A stretch of 64,000 bases of DNA, taken from assembly GCA_025200525.1 (NCBI GenBank), contig CM045770.1, positions 135,126,200 through 135,190,199 on the forward strand, given 5' to 3'. The first letter of the stretch is position 1; each line of letters opens with the position of its first letter. The notes under the pieces were generated by a model. It did not search any database. It worked only from the letters and a program-made list of their open reading frames with translations, and was not told where the DNA came from. The position numbers and the translations under genes were made by a program. This DNA comes from Camellia lanceoleosa. Its lineage: Eukaryota; Streptophyta; Magnoliopsida; Ericales; Theaceae. Below, one piece after another: positions 1 through 12,200 of the stretch.

Positions 1-9
1 GAAGCCGTG

Positions 10-945
10 CAAAATTAGGAAAGACTAAAGAACGCCTTTTAAATTCATAGTTTTTTGGGCCTCATCGGTTATTATAGATGGTTTGTGAAAGATTTTTCTA
101 TTCTAGCTTCTCTGTTGACTAGGTTAACTAAAAAGGGTGTGAAATTTGTTTGGATTGAGGCAATCAAGAAATCCTTCCTAGAATTGAAGTCAAGGCTGGC
201 TACCCCACCAATCTTGATTATTCCAAAGAGAGGGTTAGGTTACACCGTCTATTGTGATGCTTCTAGAGAATGTATGGGGTGTGTTTTGATGCAAGAGGGT
301 AAGGTTATGGCATATGGGTCGTGTCAGTTAAAAACTCACGAGAGGAACTATTCAACTCACGACCTAGAATAAGCAGCAAACATCTTTGCTTTAAAGCTTT
401 GGAGGAACTATTTATAGAGGAAGAAATTTGATGTGTTTTCGAACCATAAAAGCCTTAAATATCTATTCTCCCAAAAAGATTTGAACCTCATTAGAGGAGG
501 TGGATGAAGTTTATGGAAGACTACAATTTTGAATTACACTATCATTCAGGAAAGACTAATATGGTGGTCGATGCCTTAAGCAAAAAATTCGTGAGCACTG
601 TTGCTAGTCTTTCCATGAGAGAATGGGAAATGTTAGGTGACTTGAGTGAATTCGACATGTACCTTAACGAGCCTTCTAGACATGCCACCTTGTTTATTGT
701 CCTTACACAACCAACGCTCGTAACATGGGTCATAGAAACACAATAGGGTGATTCAAAAGTGGAGGTAATTCAAGAAAAAATATCTCAACGAAAGGAGGAG
801 AAGGGTTTAAGGGTATATTTTGATGCTAGTGTTCGGTATCTAGATCGCCTCTTTGTGCCAGAAACTTGTAGAGACGAAGTCCTTCAGGAATTTAACCACT
901 CACGCCTTGCGGTACATCCGAGGCACAAAAATGAACTGTGACCTT
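10..945 (+). pseudogene. Chromovirus RT end / RNase H remnant
   Basis: The frame at 55-372 reads [14 protein letters not shown], the usual link after the RT palm, followed by [14 protein letters not shown] and [11 protein letters not shown], the RNase H core. The family is part of the polyprotein that copies element RNA and degrades it after reverse transcription. In-frame stops follow at about 370 and 415, then a frame change. The downstream part (504-746) includes the conserved LHYHSGKTNMVVDALS segment. In the expected DHKSLKYLF motif the sequence reads SNHKSLKYLF, so an acidic residue has become Asn. Non-functional remnant; the family call is secure, the exact domain borders are not. Confidence 0.8.
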
Positions 946-949
946 AGCT

Positions 950-2138
950 GTCAATTTCGGTGGAGAGGGATGAAGCGAGATGTGGCGTTGTTTGTATCTA
1001 AGTGTCTAACCTACTAACAAGTCAAAGAAAAACACCAAAAGCTAGACGAGTTATTACAACCCTTACCAATAGCCGAGTGGAAGTGAGCACATCATTGTGG
1101 ATTTTGCCTCGAGCCTTCCTAGCACGCAGAAAGGTAATGATGGTTTAGGTAGTTGTGGATCAACTAAGTCGACCCATTTTCTTGCTATGTGTATGGGTAA
1201 TTCAGTTGATTATTTAGCTGAGCTATATGTTAGAGAGATTGTTCATCTCCACGGGGTTTCGGTGAGCATCGTATCAAATAGAGACCCTTGCTTTACTGCA
1301 CAGTTGTGGTAGAGTTTGCAAAAAGTTACGAGTACGTAGTTGACCTTTAGCACTACCTATCACCCTCAAACGGACGGACAATCTGAGCACACTATCCAAA
1401 TTCTAGAAGATATGTTGAGAGCTTGCGTATTAGACTTCAAAGGTTATTGGGAGAGGCACTTGTCTCTAGCGGAGTTTGTCTACAATAATAGTTATCAGGC
1501 TAGCCTTGAGATGGCACCTTTCAAAGCCTTGTATAGCTGTCCATGTAGATCACCTATGTGCTAGACTGAGGTGAGGGATTCACCCATGCTTAGACCCGAA
1601 TTAGTCCGTGAGACCATCAAGAAAGTGGCTCTTATTCTAAAGAGGTTGATCACGGCTCAGAGCTGACAGAAGAGTTATGTCGACTAGAGGAGAAGACCCT
1701 TGTCTTTCGAAGTAGGTGATCATGCATTTTTTAAGACATCCCCTAGGAAGGGTTTGGTGAGATTTGGGCGAAGTGGAAAATTATCACCTATGTTCATTGG
1801 CCCTTTTGATATTATAAAATGGGTGGGGGAAGTAATTTATAGTCTGGCCTTACCACCACAACTCTTAAGGCTACACGATGTATTTCACATTTCCATGCTT
1901 CGTAAGTATAAACCCGATCATTTCCATGTTTTGGATTGGACAAGTCCAGAAGTAGATGAAAATGGCACCTATGAAGAGAGACCGGTAAGGATCTTGGATT
2001 CTCGAGAGCAAGTTTTGAGGGGTAAAGTTATTCTCTTAATGAAAGTATTGTGGCACCACTACAGGGTAGACGAAACTACTTGGGAGTAAGAAGCTGAGAT
2101 CCATGGAAAATATCTAGAGTTGTTTAATGATGTGTAAT
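950..2138 (+). pseudogene. Chromovirus integrase and chromodomain remnant
   Basis: Three broken frames carry the integrase core: DFASSLP near 1099, SIVSNRDPCFTAQLW near 1270 and [14 protein letters not shown] near 1360. These are followed by the integrase C-terminal segment (FEVGDHAFFK...GPFDIIKWVGEVIYSLALPP in outline) and a chromodomain-like end with PVRILD, VLWHHY and ETTWE. Integrases of this family insert the element cDNA, and the chromodomain biases the target. The second catalytic Asp of the DDE core appears as Asn (SNRD). Stops occur at about 1310, 1340, 1562, 1664, 1684 and 2087. The ORF at 1700-2089 is the longest uninterrupted piece. Confidence 0.8.
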
Positions 2139-2460
2139 TTGGATGATTTGTTATTTTTCTAAGTATTATGTATTTTGAATTGTGGAGAGGATGTGATAAA
2201 GAGGTATTATTTTCATAAAAACTTGAATGTTTCATTTCATTACATGAATTGTGACTTGATTTCGTTCTTCATCGATTATATTATACATGTAGGATGATGG
2301 TTAAACCAATTAGATCTTGTTATTGTGGAGATTCATCTTTTGAGTTTTCATCTCTTCTCTCACAACTCTTAAGGTAGGAATATCTTTACTCTTGTATATC
2401 TATATTTTGGTTTAAAAATGCGTTAATCTTATGATATGGATGTATGATTTGGAATGAGTG

Positions 2461-2470
<10 letters not shown>

Positions 2471-2491
<21 letters not shown>
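2471..2491. repeat. (GT)n microsatellite
   Basis: About ten GT units flanked by AT repeats, inside the chromovirus LTR. Confidence 0.9.
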
Positions 2492-2784
2492 GATATATAT
2501 ATGGACATTTATGGTGATGGTGAGTTTTGACTAAAATTGGTGAAAGATTTGATTATGTACTAAGAAAAGATAATGTAAAGAGCATAAATCAAGGAAAATG
2601 AAAGGATGGAAGGAAAAGCCCTAATTTTCTTGTGAAACCCTACTTGCGGTTCATGGGTATTGGTTGGTAATTGAAGAGTAATTAGTGGATAAATTGGTGA
2701 TGTATTGAAATCCCTTCTAACTTAATAAAGATTGAGTCGTGGATGATTTACTTTTGTGTGATATGGTTGTGTATTGTGTTGGTA

Positions 2785-2945
2785 CCCGTGCGGGGAAATT
2801 GAGGTGCCCACTTGCCTACTCATGTGAGGACGAAAAATGTGGGAATGTTTTGAGGTGTCCACGTGCCTAGTCATGTGAGAATGACAAATGTGGAACTGTT
2901 GAGGTGCCCACTAGCCATCCGTGTGAGGACCGAAAAATGTGTAAA
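2785..2945 (+). repeat. Degenerate tandem repeat in LTR (about 3 copies, ~50 bp)
   Basis: The block gaggtgcccac...catgtgaggacgaaaaatgtg recurs three times with substitutions (starts near 2801, 2852 and 2902). Such repeats are common in LTRs of plant Ty3 elements. Confidence 0.75.
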
Positions 2946-3435
2946 TTGGTGAAAGGTTGTGTACTATAATATTAACTTGGAAATTTGGTGAAAGGTTATG
3001 TATTATAATATTAACTTGGAAATTAGTATTCATTGGCAAAAGGAAATAGTCATGCATATTTATGTCAAATGTTTATAGACTTGGTTAAATATATTCTCTA
3101 TTGGACAATTGCTCATTCCTATCAAACAAGATTTCAGGACTTGTTGAACCGCAACCCCATCAATGAAGAAGAAGTCAATTAACCCCTTTTGTTTTCAACT
3201 TAAAGATCTTTTGAAGTAGTAATCTAATTATCAGGCTTTTACGTTGTTCTTTTTGGAAAATTATGGGCTTTTTTTGTTCTTTGAAGGCCGTGTTTAAAAC
3301 TTGTAAGCCCATGGGGCAATCGTTTTGTTTTCTCTAACTTTTTGAATTGTAAGGATTTCCATGAAATTGTAACTCTTAATTTATAGTTCAATGAGAAAGA
3401 GAACTTTTGGGATTGATCTTGTAGTTGTCTTGGTA

Positions 3436-3462
3436 CTAGTGTATGCCTGTGTCTGAAGGCAC
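3436..3462 (-). other. Helitron 1 3' terminus with hairpin
   Basis: Minus strand: GTGCCTTCAGACAC imperfect stem-loop, then ACACTAG and the target T. It corresponds base for base to the better preserved end of Helitron 2 at 9185-9211. Confidence 0.8.
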
Positions 3463-3481
3463 GGTGTAAATAATATTTTGT

Positions 3482-5650
3482 TTGAATAATTTTTATATTT
3501 CATTCTCTCTTAAGTTAGGAACACTGAGAATCAAGCATACCTAATCTGTTTTCCCATGACATACAAAAAATGAATAGATAATACACATTTGAGCAAGGGG
3601 ATCCCCTTTATTATAAACACAACTTCAAATAAAAGGAACAATAAAATGGTGTTCTCCCTTTGGAGCACACCATGCCAATACGAAAATAGTATTCTTGATC
3701 AAAATCTAAATAACAAACACCTTCAAATGTTTATCTCTCAAACCAAACCAAATCTATATAAGTTTCTACAACGTCAATCTGCCATAATCTTTAACTTTAT
3801 ACAACATCAATAATTTTCAAAGTTTGTCAACGATAAAACCAAAAATAGTATAAATTCTGCCCTCAAGATTGTTGCTCACTCGAGATTGCCCCTCTTTCAA
3901 CACTCATCAATCAAAGAAGTGCACATTTAGTTTATATAACAATTAGTCTTCATCCACTTGTAAAATAGAAAAAAAGCCAATATGATAATTAAAAGAGACT
4001 ACCCAATTCAAAACAAACACACACATTGTCACACTAATGAAATGTTTTTTTATAGACCACCCAATTCAAACCAAACACATACATTGTTGCAAAATAATAA
4101 TTGGTTACCCAATGCAAACACTACGAACAAACACAACACATTATCAACACAAATACAAATTAATGATTGATAAAAATATTAAGAAAGAAAGACGTGTTGA
4201 TCACATAAGGTTAGACGTGTTCAACTCTTTCTTTTTGGAACTTCCTTTAATTGATCACATAAGGTTAGATGGAAAATTTAAGAAAGACTTGTTCTTAAGA
4301 AAGAATTTAATAAAATAAAATTCAAAAAGCAACCTCTAACTAACTTAATTCTTCCATCATTTACAAATCAATACAACTTAAAAAACCCCATTTATTTTCT
4401 TCCAAAAACCCAAAGCCATTTATTATATCAGTTTAGTCCCATCAATTGTGTATGTAAACCCTCCATCATCTTCTTCAATCTTCACCTACACCCATTCAAA
4501 TTCATTTTGCTTCCAACCTTAAATAAATTTTGAATATTTGTTAAGCAATACATGATCATAAGCAAAATATCAAACCAGCCCCTTTGGATCTATTTGGTTA
4601 GCTCATGGGCAGCAACCAACAAAATTTAGATTGAAATTAAATAAACTATAAGACTAAACTGATATAATAAAATTCAATGGATAAAAGAACAAATCAACAG
4701 CATACAGTAAGGGCACAATTGTTTATAGGGTCTTAAAAAAGTAATAGGCAATGCTGAAACTATATATATATATACTTATCACAGCTTACCAATCCCCACT
4801 CCCAAATAAAGGGGAAAAAAAATAGAAAAACACAAAAAGCCCAATAAATATAGGAAAATCCATATCAGCATTTAAAGAGTATTTAGCAAACTCAAAAGTA
4901 TTTATAGATCCGTATATATTTATGAGTATTTAGCAAATAATAGAAAAACTCATAATATAGAAAAATCCATTTTATGAATTAAAAAATTAACACCCATTTC
5001 TCATTAAAGAATCAAACATTTCATTAACTGTGTGGGTGTGTTGAGTCAGTACCTTTGAGACCAAAAATAGAAGGAAGTGTCTAGTTCATCCTCCTTAGTC
5101 ACAACATTTAAAAAAGGAAAAAAGAAAAAAAAAAGTGTCAATAAGATTACTTGCCTACAATTCTTAACTAATGTCCAATTCTTTGCCTTTTCACGAACTC
5201 TCTCAATAAGTCATCCTCTCTCTCCGATGCCAAACTATTCTTCTCTCATTGAACCAGTTTTTGCTCATCATCTCCCAAAACAGCTTGGCATACAGTACTG
5301 GAATTAGAGGTCAACCATATATTTAGATGATTGTTTAAACACCTATTGGCATAATGTTGTTTTAAATTGGGGTTCTGTTCCTAACAGAAAATTGACTATA
5401 TGGTCAAGAATTATGTGATATAATATTGAATTTGGTTTATAAACATGTATATCCTAAGCAAAAGGAGCTTATTCTAGCTTGAATGAAACGGAACTTTGAT
5501 ATTTGTTCATACTATGTGATCTCCAAAGTACTGTACACATACCTTATTTATTTGTCAGAAATCAAAATTATATTATGGGAATGGCAGTGAAATGAACAGA
5601 AAGGTCTGGAACCATTATTCTGATATTGCTTTCATGATTGGAGAATAATG
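3482..5650. other. Helitron 1 AT-rich interior, no gene seen
   Basis: Very AT-rich. Two copies of a 17-bp stretch, gatcacataaggttagac/t, occur at about 4199 and 4255, and short repeats containing acccaattcaaaccaaacac lie near 4000-4080. ORFs at 3589, 3982, 4037 and 5077 have no recognisable domain and look like chance frames. Confidence 0.6.
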
Positions 5651-5657
5651 TGGCCAA

Positions 5658-5717
5658 AATTGCCCCCATTGATGTTACAGGGGTCTGGATTATTATTTGA
5701 CCAAAATGGGGGCAATC
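5658..5717. repeat. Hairpin of ATTGCCCCCATT / AATGGGGGCAAT
   Basis: A 12-bp perfect inverted repeat with a spacer of about 35 bp in otherwise AT-rich Helitron interior. The C5/G5 core makes it a stable stem. No other terminal features were seen. Confidence 0.7.
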
Positions 5718-6860
5718 CCTTTGGATGTCTTTTTATTCTTTATTTTTTATTGCAATACTCTGGGCTTTTCTGGATTCTGATTTCATTCTTGTTTTGAGAG
5801 GGAATTAGAGTTTATTATTCTAGGTATCAATAAGTTCCTTATCTTGAATTAAAAGTTCCTTATTCTAGGGAATTAGAATTAGGGGTTGTTTGAGGTGTCC
5901 TAAATAAATATACTTTTTGTCTTATTGGACTAAAAAATTGAGGTTAAAAATATAGATGTTTGAGTTAATTTTTTGACTTTTTATGGAAAAATGTGTAATA
6001 AAAAATTATAAAAATTGATTTGTAGGAAAAAATTCGAATTGGGAGTTGTACAGCTGTTATTGTTGACTTTTGGTGAATAGTGTTAACTTTTTAACTTTTT
6101 GAGTAACTTTTTGTCTTTTTATCTTTTTTGAAAGATTCCAAACTTGCCCTTAAATGTTTCAATCACAAATTGATTATTGAAATTAAAGATTATCCAAAAA
6201 TTAGAGTAGAGATCCTTATCAGTAAAGACTAAAGATTAGAGTAAAGATTATTCAAAAATTAAAGAGTGATCTAGATAAGTTCCTTATCTTTTCAGATTCG
6301 TATTTCTCTAGCATTAGACTCGCGAGTTTTTTCCAATTCTTCCTCAGAAGCGCAGAATCGCGCTTCTTCGGCTAATTCGTGAGCAACTTCAGCGATTCTT
6401 GCTACTAAGTCTAACCATGTGTCCACCAAATGTCTAAAGCATGTCTAGTTAAAGAATTAGAAAATAATAGAAGACTTGTGGTGAGTGTATGTGTCCAACA
6501 CAATAACAAACAAACATTATATTTAGACAATCTTGAAATTTAGCTTTATATACACAAATGCTTATTTAAATTTAAATAAAATAATAATAATAATAAATTA
6601 ACAATAATAATTAGTAGCAATAATAGTATTAAAACCCCAACCTTCTTATTCTTCGCTAGTCTAAGTCTCTTGATGGTGCCAAACTGCTTAAAAAAACCTG
6701 CACAAATATGAACAATAAAACATTTTTATATATTAAAAAAAAAAAATTGCACCTTCCATTTCATGCTCATAAAACCCATGTGGAATGCGACCAATATAAA
6801 GCACTGTAGCTATATTTTCTAGTGTTTCACTCTTGGGAAGCTTATGGCAGGACCACCCTC
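5718..6860. other. Helitron 1 interior, no gene seen
   Basis: AT-rich DNA with an (AAT)n-like stretch near 6575-6600 and a short T-rich segment with repeated gactttttg motifs near 5970-6120, as in Tourist-like MITEs. No credible coding region. Confidence 0.55.
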
Positions 6861-6863
6861 TAA

Positions 6864-7546
6864 TGGCTGCCAATCACATAAAAATACATAAATCAAAACG
6901 TAAAAAAATGCATATAATTAAAAGAATTATCAATAAATAATAAAGAATACCAAAAAATTAGCAGATCCATCTTTGACACCCGTAGCTGATTTTTGGGATG
7001 AACTTTTTTTTAATTTCTTCATCACCACTTTGCTTTGGCCCCCATCTCACTAACAACACAAATATAAACAATCAATTTTATTTTCTCTAACGGTTGCCAA
7101 TCACATAAAAATACATAAATCAAAACGTAAAAAAATGCATATAATTAAAAGAATTATCAATAAATAATAAAGAATACCAAAAAATCAGCAGATCCATCTT
7201 TGACACCCGTAGCTGATTTTTGGGATGAACTTTTTTTAATTTCTTCATCACCACTTTCTTTGCTTTGGCCCCCATCTCACTAACAACACAAATATAAACA
7301 ATCAATTTTATTTTCTCTAATGGCTGCCAACCACATAAAAATACATAAATCAAAACGTAAAAAAATGCATATAATTAAAAGAATTATCAATAAATAATAA
7401 AGAATACCAAAAAATCAACAGATCCATCTTTGACATCAGAGTCGATTTTTGGGATGAACTTTTTAATTTAAATCATCACCACTTTCTTTGCTTTGGCCCC
7501 CATCTCACTAACAACACAAATATAAACAATCAATTTTATTTTCCAA
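6864..7546 (-). repeat. Tandem repeat, three copies of ~227-230 bp carrying an exon
   Basis: Units start at 6864, 7091 and 7321 with tggctgccaa or a close variant. Each contains, on the minus strand, the same exon-like coding piece (GAKAKKVVMKKLKK, then the GVKDG region) followed by a GT splice-donor-like gtattc. A fourth, partial copy of the exon lies at about 7626-7745 outside the unit frame. The third copy is the most diverged. Confidence 0.85.
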
Positions 7547-7649
7547 AAAAAGTTTAAATTAAAAGAAAGTAAAGCACAAAAGAAAATAATCAAATTCAGA
7601 AAACTAAGTAAAACATGATAAGAATGATAATAAAGAATACCAAAAAATC

Positions 7650-8434
7650 AGCAGCTCCATCTTTGACACCCGTAGCTGATTTTTGGGATGAACTTTTTTT
7701 TAATTTCTTCATCACCACTTTCTTTGCTTTGGCCCCCATCTCAGTTATGGCAGTTTGTGTGTTCCTGTGTGTTCTTGTTAAACTACAAAATGCCATTACA
7801 GACAGGGGCCATAAATTGATGCAGAATCTTCATAAACAGGGGCCACATAACAGAAACACACAAAATGTGAGCCATTATCGATCTGCAGCATACCCCTAGC
7901 AGCCCAATACTCCAACACCTGCAAATAATTGATTGAAATCAATCCAAGATAATGTGAGCTTTGTGATAAACCAAAGGGTTTCCAAGCTAAGGTTTTACCC
8001 AAAACTTGGCATGCAAAACCAATAACTACAGCGTAAGCTATGACGATATGTTTCATGTAAAATTATCGATTATATGAGTCAACATAGATAGCAAGTGAAT
8101 AGGTTTTATGAAATTTGTAAAATTTTCACTATAATCTCATGTAACCAACCAAGATCACCTTGTGAAGGATAGTATAAAGAAAGTGAAATTTGAAATTGAT
8201 CCAGAATCCAGATGCATAAATGCTTCAACACTCGAATCTCTAACAAATTAAAATTTCGTAGAACAAATTAAAATCCAAAATTGGAAAGTAAACCTTCCAG
8301 AACTTGATGATGAATCCCCATTCTGTCTCGGCAACGACCACGAATATGGCAATCAAAACCGCATAGCACCGAAATATGCCATCAAATATCTACAAATATC
8401 CACAAAACAATAAATTTACATACAAATCCAGAGG

Positions 8435-8466
<32 letters not shown>

Positions 8467-8707
8467 CAAAGAGGGAGGGGGGATTACATACATCAGATCC
8501 ATCTTTGAAGAAACGAATGGCAGAGAGAATGTTGATAGAGTTGCAGAGAATGGCAGCCGCAGAGGTTACGATGCTGAAGCATCGGCAAACGACCAAGAAA
8601 GGATCGAGTCTGGATCTAACTCTGATGGCGGCGGAGGCGGAGGCGGAGGTGGAGGCGGTTGAAGCACCAGAGTGTTTTTTCTCGCCCTGTGCGCTGTTTC
8701 TCACCAT
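7650..8707 (-). pseudogene. Captured exons of a small membrane-protein gene (COPI-associated/TVP15-like)
   Basis: Minus-strand exons with good splice signals: exon 1 8707-8492 starts MVRNSAQGEKKHS and ends at gtatgt; exon 2 8389-8294 (32 codons) reads IFDGIFRCYAVLIAIFVVV, then an ETEWGFI segment; exon 3 begins 7918 with VLEYWAARGMLQI and is broken after about 13 codons; a lysine-rich exon-like piece lies at about 7745-7655. The order, hydrophobic segments and the FWK-VLEYWAARGMLQ join resemble plant COPI-associated/TVP15-like membrane proteins. I recognise the type only moderately. The 3' part of the gene is missing, so this is Helitron cargo and not a working gene. Confidence 0.55.
8450..8464. 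repeat. (GA)n microsatellite
   Basis: Short GA run in intron 1 of the captured gene fragment. Confidence 0.8.
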
Positions 8708-9070
8708 TTTCTAGGCCTTTCTTAGCCCCGAGAAAATTTCTGTGTAGCTCTCCCAAACACACACGGTAAAAGAAACCCTAAGCTTGAATCGAAGCCATCG
8801 AAACTATCACATACTGAGACGAAGAGGGAGTTGTAATTTTGAAATCAAAGATGTGAGAAAGAATGGAGGACGGCTGGAAATGAGAGTCTGAGGTGTGTTT
8901 GGTACTTTTTTCATGGGTGGGAAACCAAAGCATTGAGAACTACACATTTTGGTTAACAACACATTTTGACCATCTGATCTCGAGTCAAGAATCATCTCAC
9001 CCGTTAATGAATGCCACGTAGGACAAAAATATATGAAAAATTCAAACTCACCCTTCCATTGTTATATAGA

Positions 9071-9137
9071 TATTGCATATATATATATATAGCGTTATGT
9101 TAGAACTATTTTATTGTGAATTATTTGGGGTGTTACA
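9071..9137 (+). repeat. Chromovirus 3' LTR, terminal 67 bp
   Basis: Follows the Helitron 5' end with the T of the A|T target and ends GGGGTGTTACA, a typical LTR terminus (TG...CA with the 2192 start). Only the arrangement links it to the first part; a solo copy elsewhere would prove it. Confidence 0.55.
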
Positions 9138-9184
9138 GACACGTTGGGGATCGATTTAAAAAATATAATTTTATATATTTATTA

Positions 9185-9211
9185 CTAGGCATAACCCGTG
9201 CCTGAAGGCAC
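9185..9211 (-). other. Helitron 2 3' terminus with perfect hairpin
   Basis: Minus strand: GTGCCTTCAGGCAC (5-bp stem, TTCA loop), then GGGTTATGCCTAG and the target T. This hairpin is the expected rolling-circle termination signal. Confidence 0.85.
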
Positions 9212-9214
9212 TAC

Positions 9215-12200
9215 GCACATTTTTTTTTTGGTACCACATGTGTTACAAAATTTAAAATGATAACATCACTCCAATATAAACTTCACATAGAAAGAGGAAC
9301 AACAAAAGATATAAACAAAACTGAAATAAGTAACAATGATAAAGTCAAAATTTTTATTTCGTAATGAATTTATCATGAATGTAGGGTTCCCACCTCATTT
9401 ACATAATTGGGGTGATGCCTGCAAGAATTCCCACTTCATTCTCTAATATATTTTCAAAATCAACCCTATTTAAGGAATAGAAACAATAGTTAAAATCCTC
9501 CCAACTTTTTCACAGTTTGAACTAACTACTTACAAATAAATGAAATAAAATTAACTCAAGCTACTTTGAAGACTAACCTTATTGTTGATACCAGAATATC
9601 ATGGATGATACAACAAAGCCAAGCTACTTTCACAACCAGCTGTGTTGAAATGTCAGAGGTCCAGAAAAGAGAAATAAATTTAGAAACAAACCATGAAAAT
9701 AGTGCATCAAAATACACTGGTATTTCTTAATCAAGAAATATAAAATTCATAACCATGATCAAATAGAAGGGGGGAGGGAACTAAAATCAAGTATATAAAA
9801 ATTAAGAGGCAACAATACAATAACATCCTCCTCCTTCAACCCACTAATAAATTATTCATTTTCAATGTAACTCTAATATCCTGCACAATAGACATTAAAT
9901 TTACACAAAAATCCATGGCAAACATATGTGACTTCCACCAAAATATGCAAAGGTACTAAATTAAATTGTTGCACTTAAATTTAGTGAATTTTCAAGGGCA
10001 CTTTACGGTCCACACTCAATAACAAATCCATTACAAAAATATTACAAATCCATTGAAGTATATACCAGTAGGAAGCTTTACAAAAGTGGTTAACATCAAG
10101 GATATACTTTACAAAATATTTGTCAACTTTACAAAATGTATGCCATATAATGTCTTCAAACTTGTTCTTTTACAAAAAGTACTTGGACGCCTCTAAAGCG
10201 CTTGGAAGCCTTCAAACTTGTTCTCCATCACATTCTAAAATGTCCATGTATCAACTTCTGTGTACTTTTTCCAGTGAGGAGCATGCACAACAATTTAATA
10301 TTTAGAAAACAATAACATTAGCAAATTGAAACAATAAGAAAAATAGATATTGAAACAATATGGTCTAAGAATACCTTACTACAATTCCATGGGAGCAATG
10401 TAGTCTTATTTATCCTCTTGAGCTCCATAGCTTTTTCAACCCAATCCTCCAAAAGTTTGACTTGATCATAATTTAAACACAATTTTAATTAAAATACACT
10501 TTCAATTTATTTCCTTCTTTCATCACTTTCAAACACAATCCTCTTTTATTTGTAAAAGATCCTTTATAATTTGTTCTAGTGTATTGGTTTTTAAGGATGC
10601 ATAATTTAGTTTGAAAATTAGTAATATTAAGGATTAAAAACACCATGCCCATCTTCAAAAACTTTACAGTAAAAAAAAAGTATACATAGATTATGCATGC
10701 TTCAAAATATCACATTCCCCTATGAAAAGCAATGAAAATGAAAATTAGTATACATAGATTATGCATGCCCTTAACCTCAATCAAAAGCAATGAAAATGCA
10801 ATAAAGAAATTACAAAATATTGAAGTATCAATATATGTTTGGGTATGTTCATATCGAAGTAGGTTTATATGTTAAAGGTCAAAAATAAATTAAAGTTGCA
10901 TCGTATATGCCAACCAAAGACAGGAGCGTGAGTGGGTATCAGGAAGATACCCACTGAGATTCTACAAATTAACTGAGAAAATTTGTGAGGATGTAACTTG
11001 TGGGGATGGGTTGAAGAGAATCCATAACCATTGGTGACAATATAAATTTACAGCTATATAAGCAACTGCCATTCTAAAGGACCTGTATTGGACTCAAATA
11101 AAGATTAATTAAAAAATCCAACCTATTCCAGAACTCACTATTGCCAAAAACCTATTATACAGGTCAGACTATTATACATAACTGCCTTTTTTCATGGATG
11201 ACAAAGAAATAAGAAAATGAATTTAAATATACCAACCTAGTAAGCTATGCCAACCAAAGCGTAAGCTTCACAGTAAGTTATAAACACCAAACAAAGAAGG
11301 GTAGTAAGAAGTACCTTATAATTTGAAAACAAAAAAAAAGAAAAGACCAATTATGTTGTCCCAAAATAGAACACCAAATAGTTTGCAAGAAGAAAAAATT
11401 AACAGTTTTAATGTAGGGTCAAGTATATATATTTTAAATATTAATTTGAAATATATGTACCAGTTTTTTAAAAAAAGACAACTTACATTATCCATAATGT
11501 TAGAGGTCGTTGCTGATTAGTATTGACAAAACCTGTAATACAAAAGTCAACTTCAGTAAATACAAAATAATACAAAAGTTAACTTCAATAAATACAAAAG
11601 TTATTTTGTATTTATGGAAAGGTAGCAATACATAGTTTATTTTAATTCACCAAGTGAAACCAAACGAAGCAATCAAAAGATACTTAAATAGAATCAAACA
11701 TATCGAATTTAATTGAACTAAAAGAGGTTTAAATGGAACTGCAAAATTTATAAAATTAATTCATATGACAAACTAATAAAAAAATCAACAATCATTTTAA
11801 AATATCTCATTCAAGGAATTAATAAAAAATGACACAGATATATAGATGACAAACTAATAACCCAACAATCATTTTCCGCCACCAAAATGAGTTGTGTTTC
11901 CAAGAATGTATTTATTAAAATTAACAAATAACAAAAGATTTGCAATCAACAATAATTTGACTCCAAACATTTTCAGGTATTAGTAACACAATCTGAATCC
12001 AAACAACATTAAAAGAAAGCCAATCCCAAAAGATATCTTATATTTACCAAAGGTCTTAATGGCACTTCCAATCCCAAACATTTGTAGATATCTTATATTT
12101 ATCAAAGCCCAAATTTTGAAATTATCATGCATTATTTTCAAAATACGAAAAATCGTAGAGGTTATCAAAATGCTATACAAACTAAATCAAATTCGAATGT

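Larger units (their letters stand above)
2192..3435 (+). repeat. Chromovirus 3' LTR, first part
   Basis: Starts TGTGATAAAG directly after a purine tract and stops at the A of the Helitron target A|T. It contains a (GT)n run at 2471-2491 and a block of degenerate tandem repeats at 2790-2945, a layout common in plant chromovirus LTRs. No ORF of note. The remaining 67 bp lie at 9071-9137. Confidence 0.6.
3436..9070 (-). mobile_element. Non-autonomous Helitron 1 (5,635 bp)
   Basis: Read on the minus strand it begins TCTATATAACAATGG at 9070 and ends, after an imperfect hairpin GTGCCTTCAGACAC, with ACACTAG at 3436. It sits between A (3435) and T (9071) on the plus strand. TC start, CTAG end with hairpin, and insertion at AT without duplication are the Helitron hallmarks. 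No Rep/helicase coding was seen, so it would depend on an autonomous partner. Cargo includes spliced exons of a small membrane-protein gene (7880-8707) and a tandemly amplified exon (6864-7745). Confidence 0.85.
1..9137 (+). mobile_element. Ty3/gypsy chromovirus, 3' part, LTR split by a Helitron
   Basis: The left end is outside the window. Frames with similarity to RNase H, integrase and a C-terminal chromodomain run to about 2138. A purine-rich tract (tgtggagagga, 2181-2191) then precedes an LTR starting TGTGATAAAG at 2192. The LTR is interrupted at 3435/9071 by a minus-strand Helitron and ends GGGGTGTTACA at 9137, which gives about 1,311 bp once the insertion is removed. Frames are broken by many stops and shifts, so the copy is dead. 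The lineage call (Tekay/Del-like chromovirus) rests on the chromodomain-like tail and the LTR style. The LTR ends are inferred without the partner LTR. Confidence 0.65.

Noticed and set aside
7615..7899. Plus-strand ORF of 94 codons
   Set aside because: Antisense shadow of the captured exons in Helitron 1.
8376..8714. Plus-strand 112-codon ORF
   Set aside because: Complement of captured exon 1, which has the splice donor and coding composition on the minus strand.
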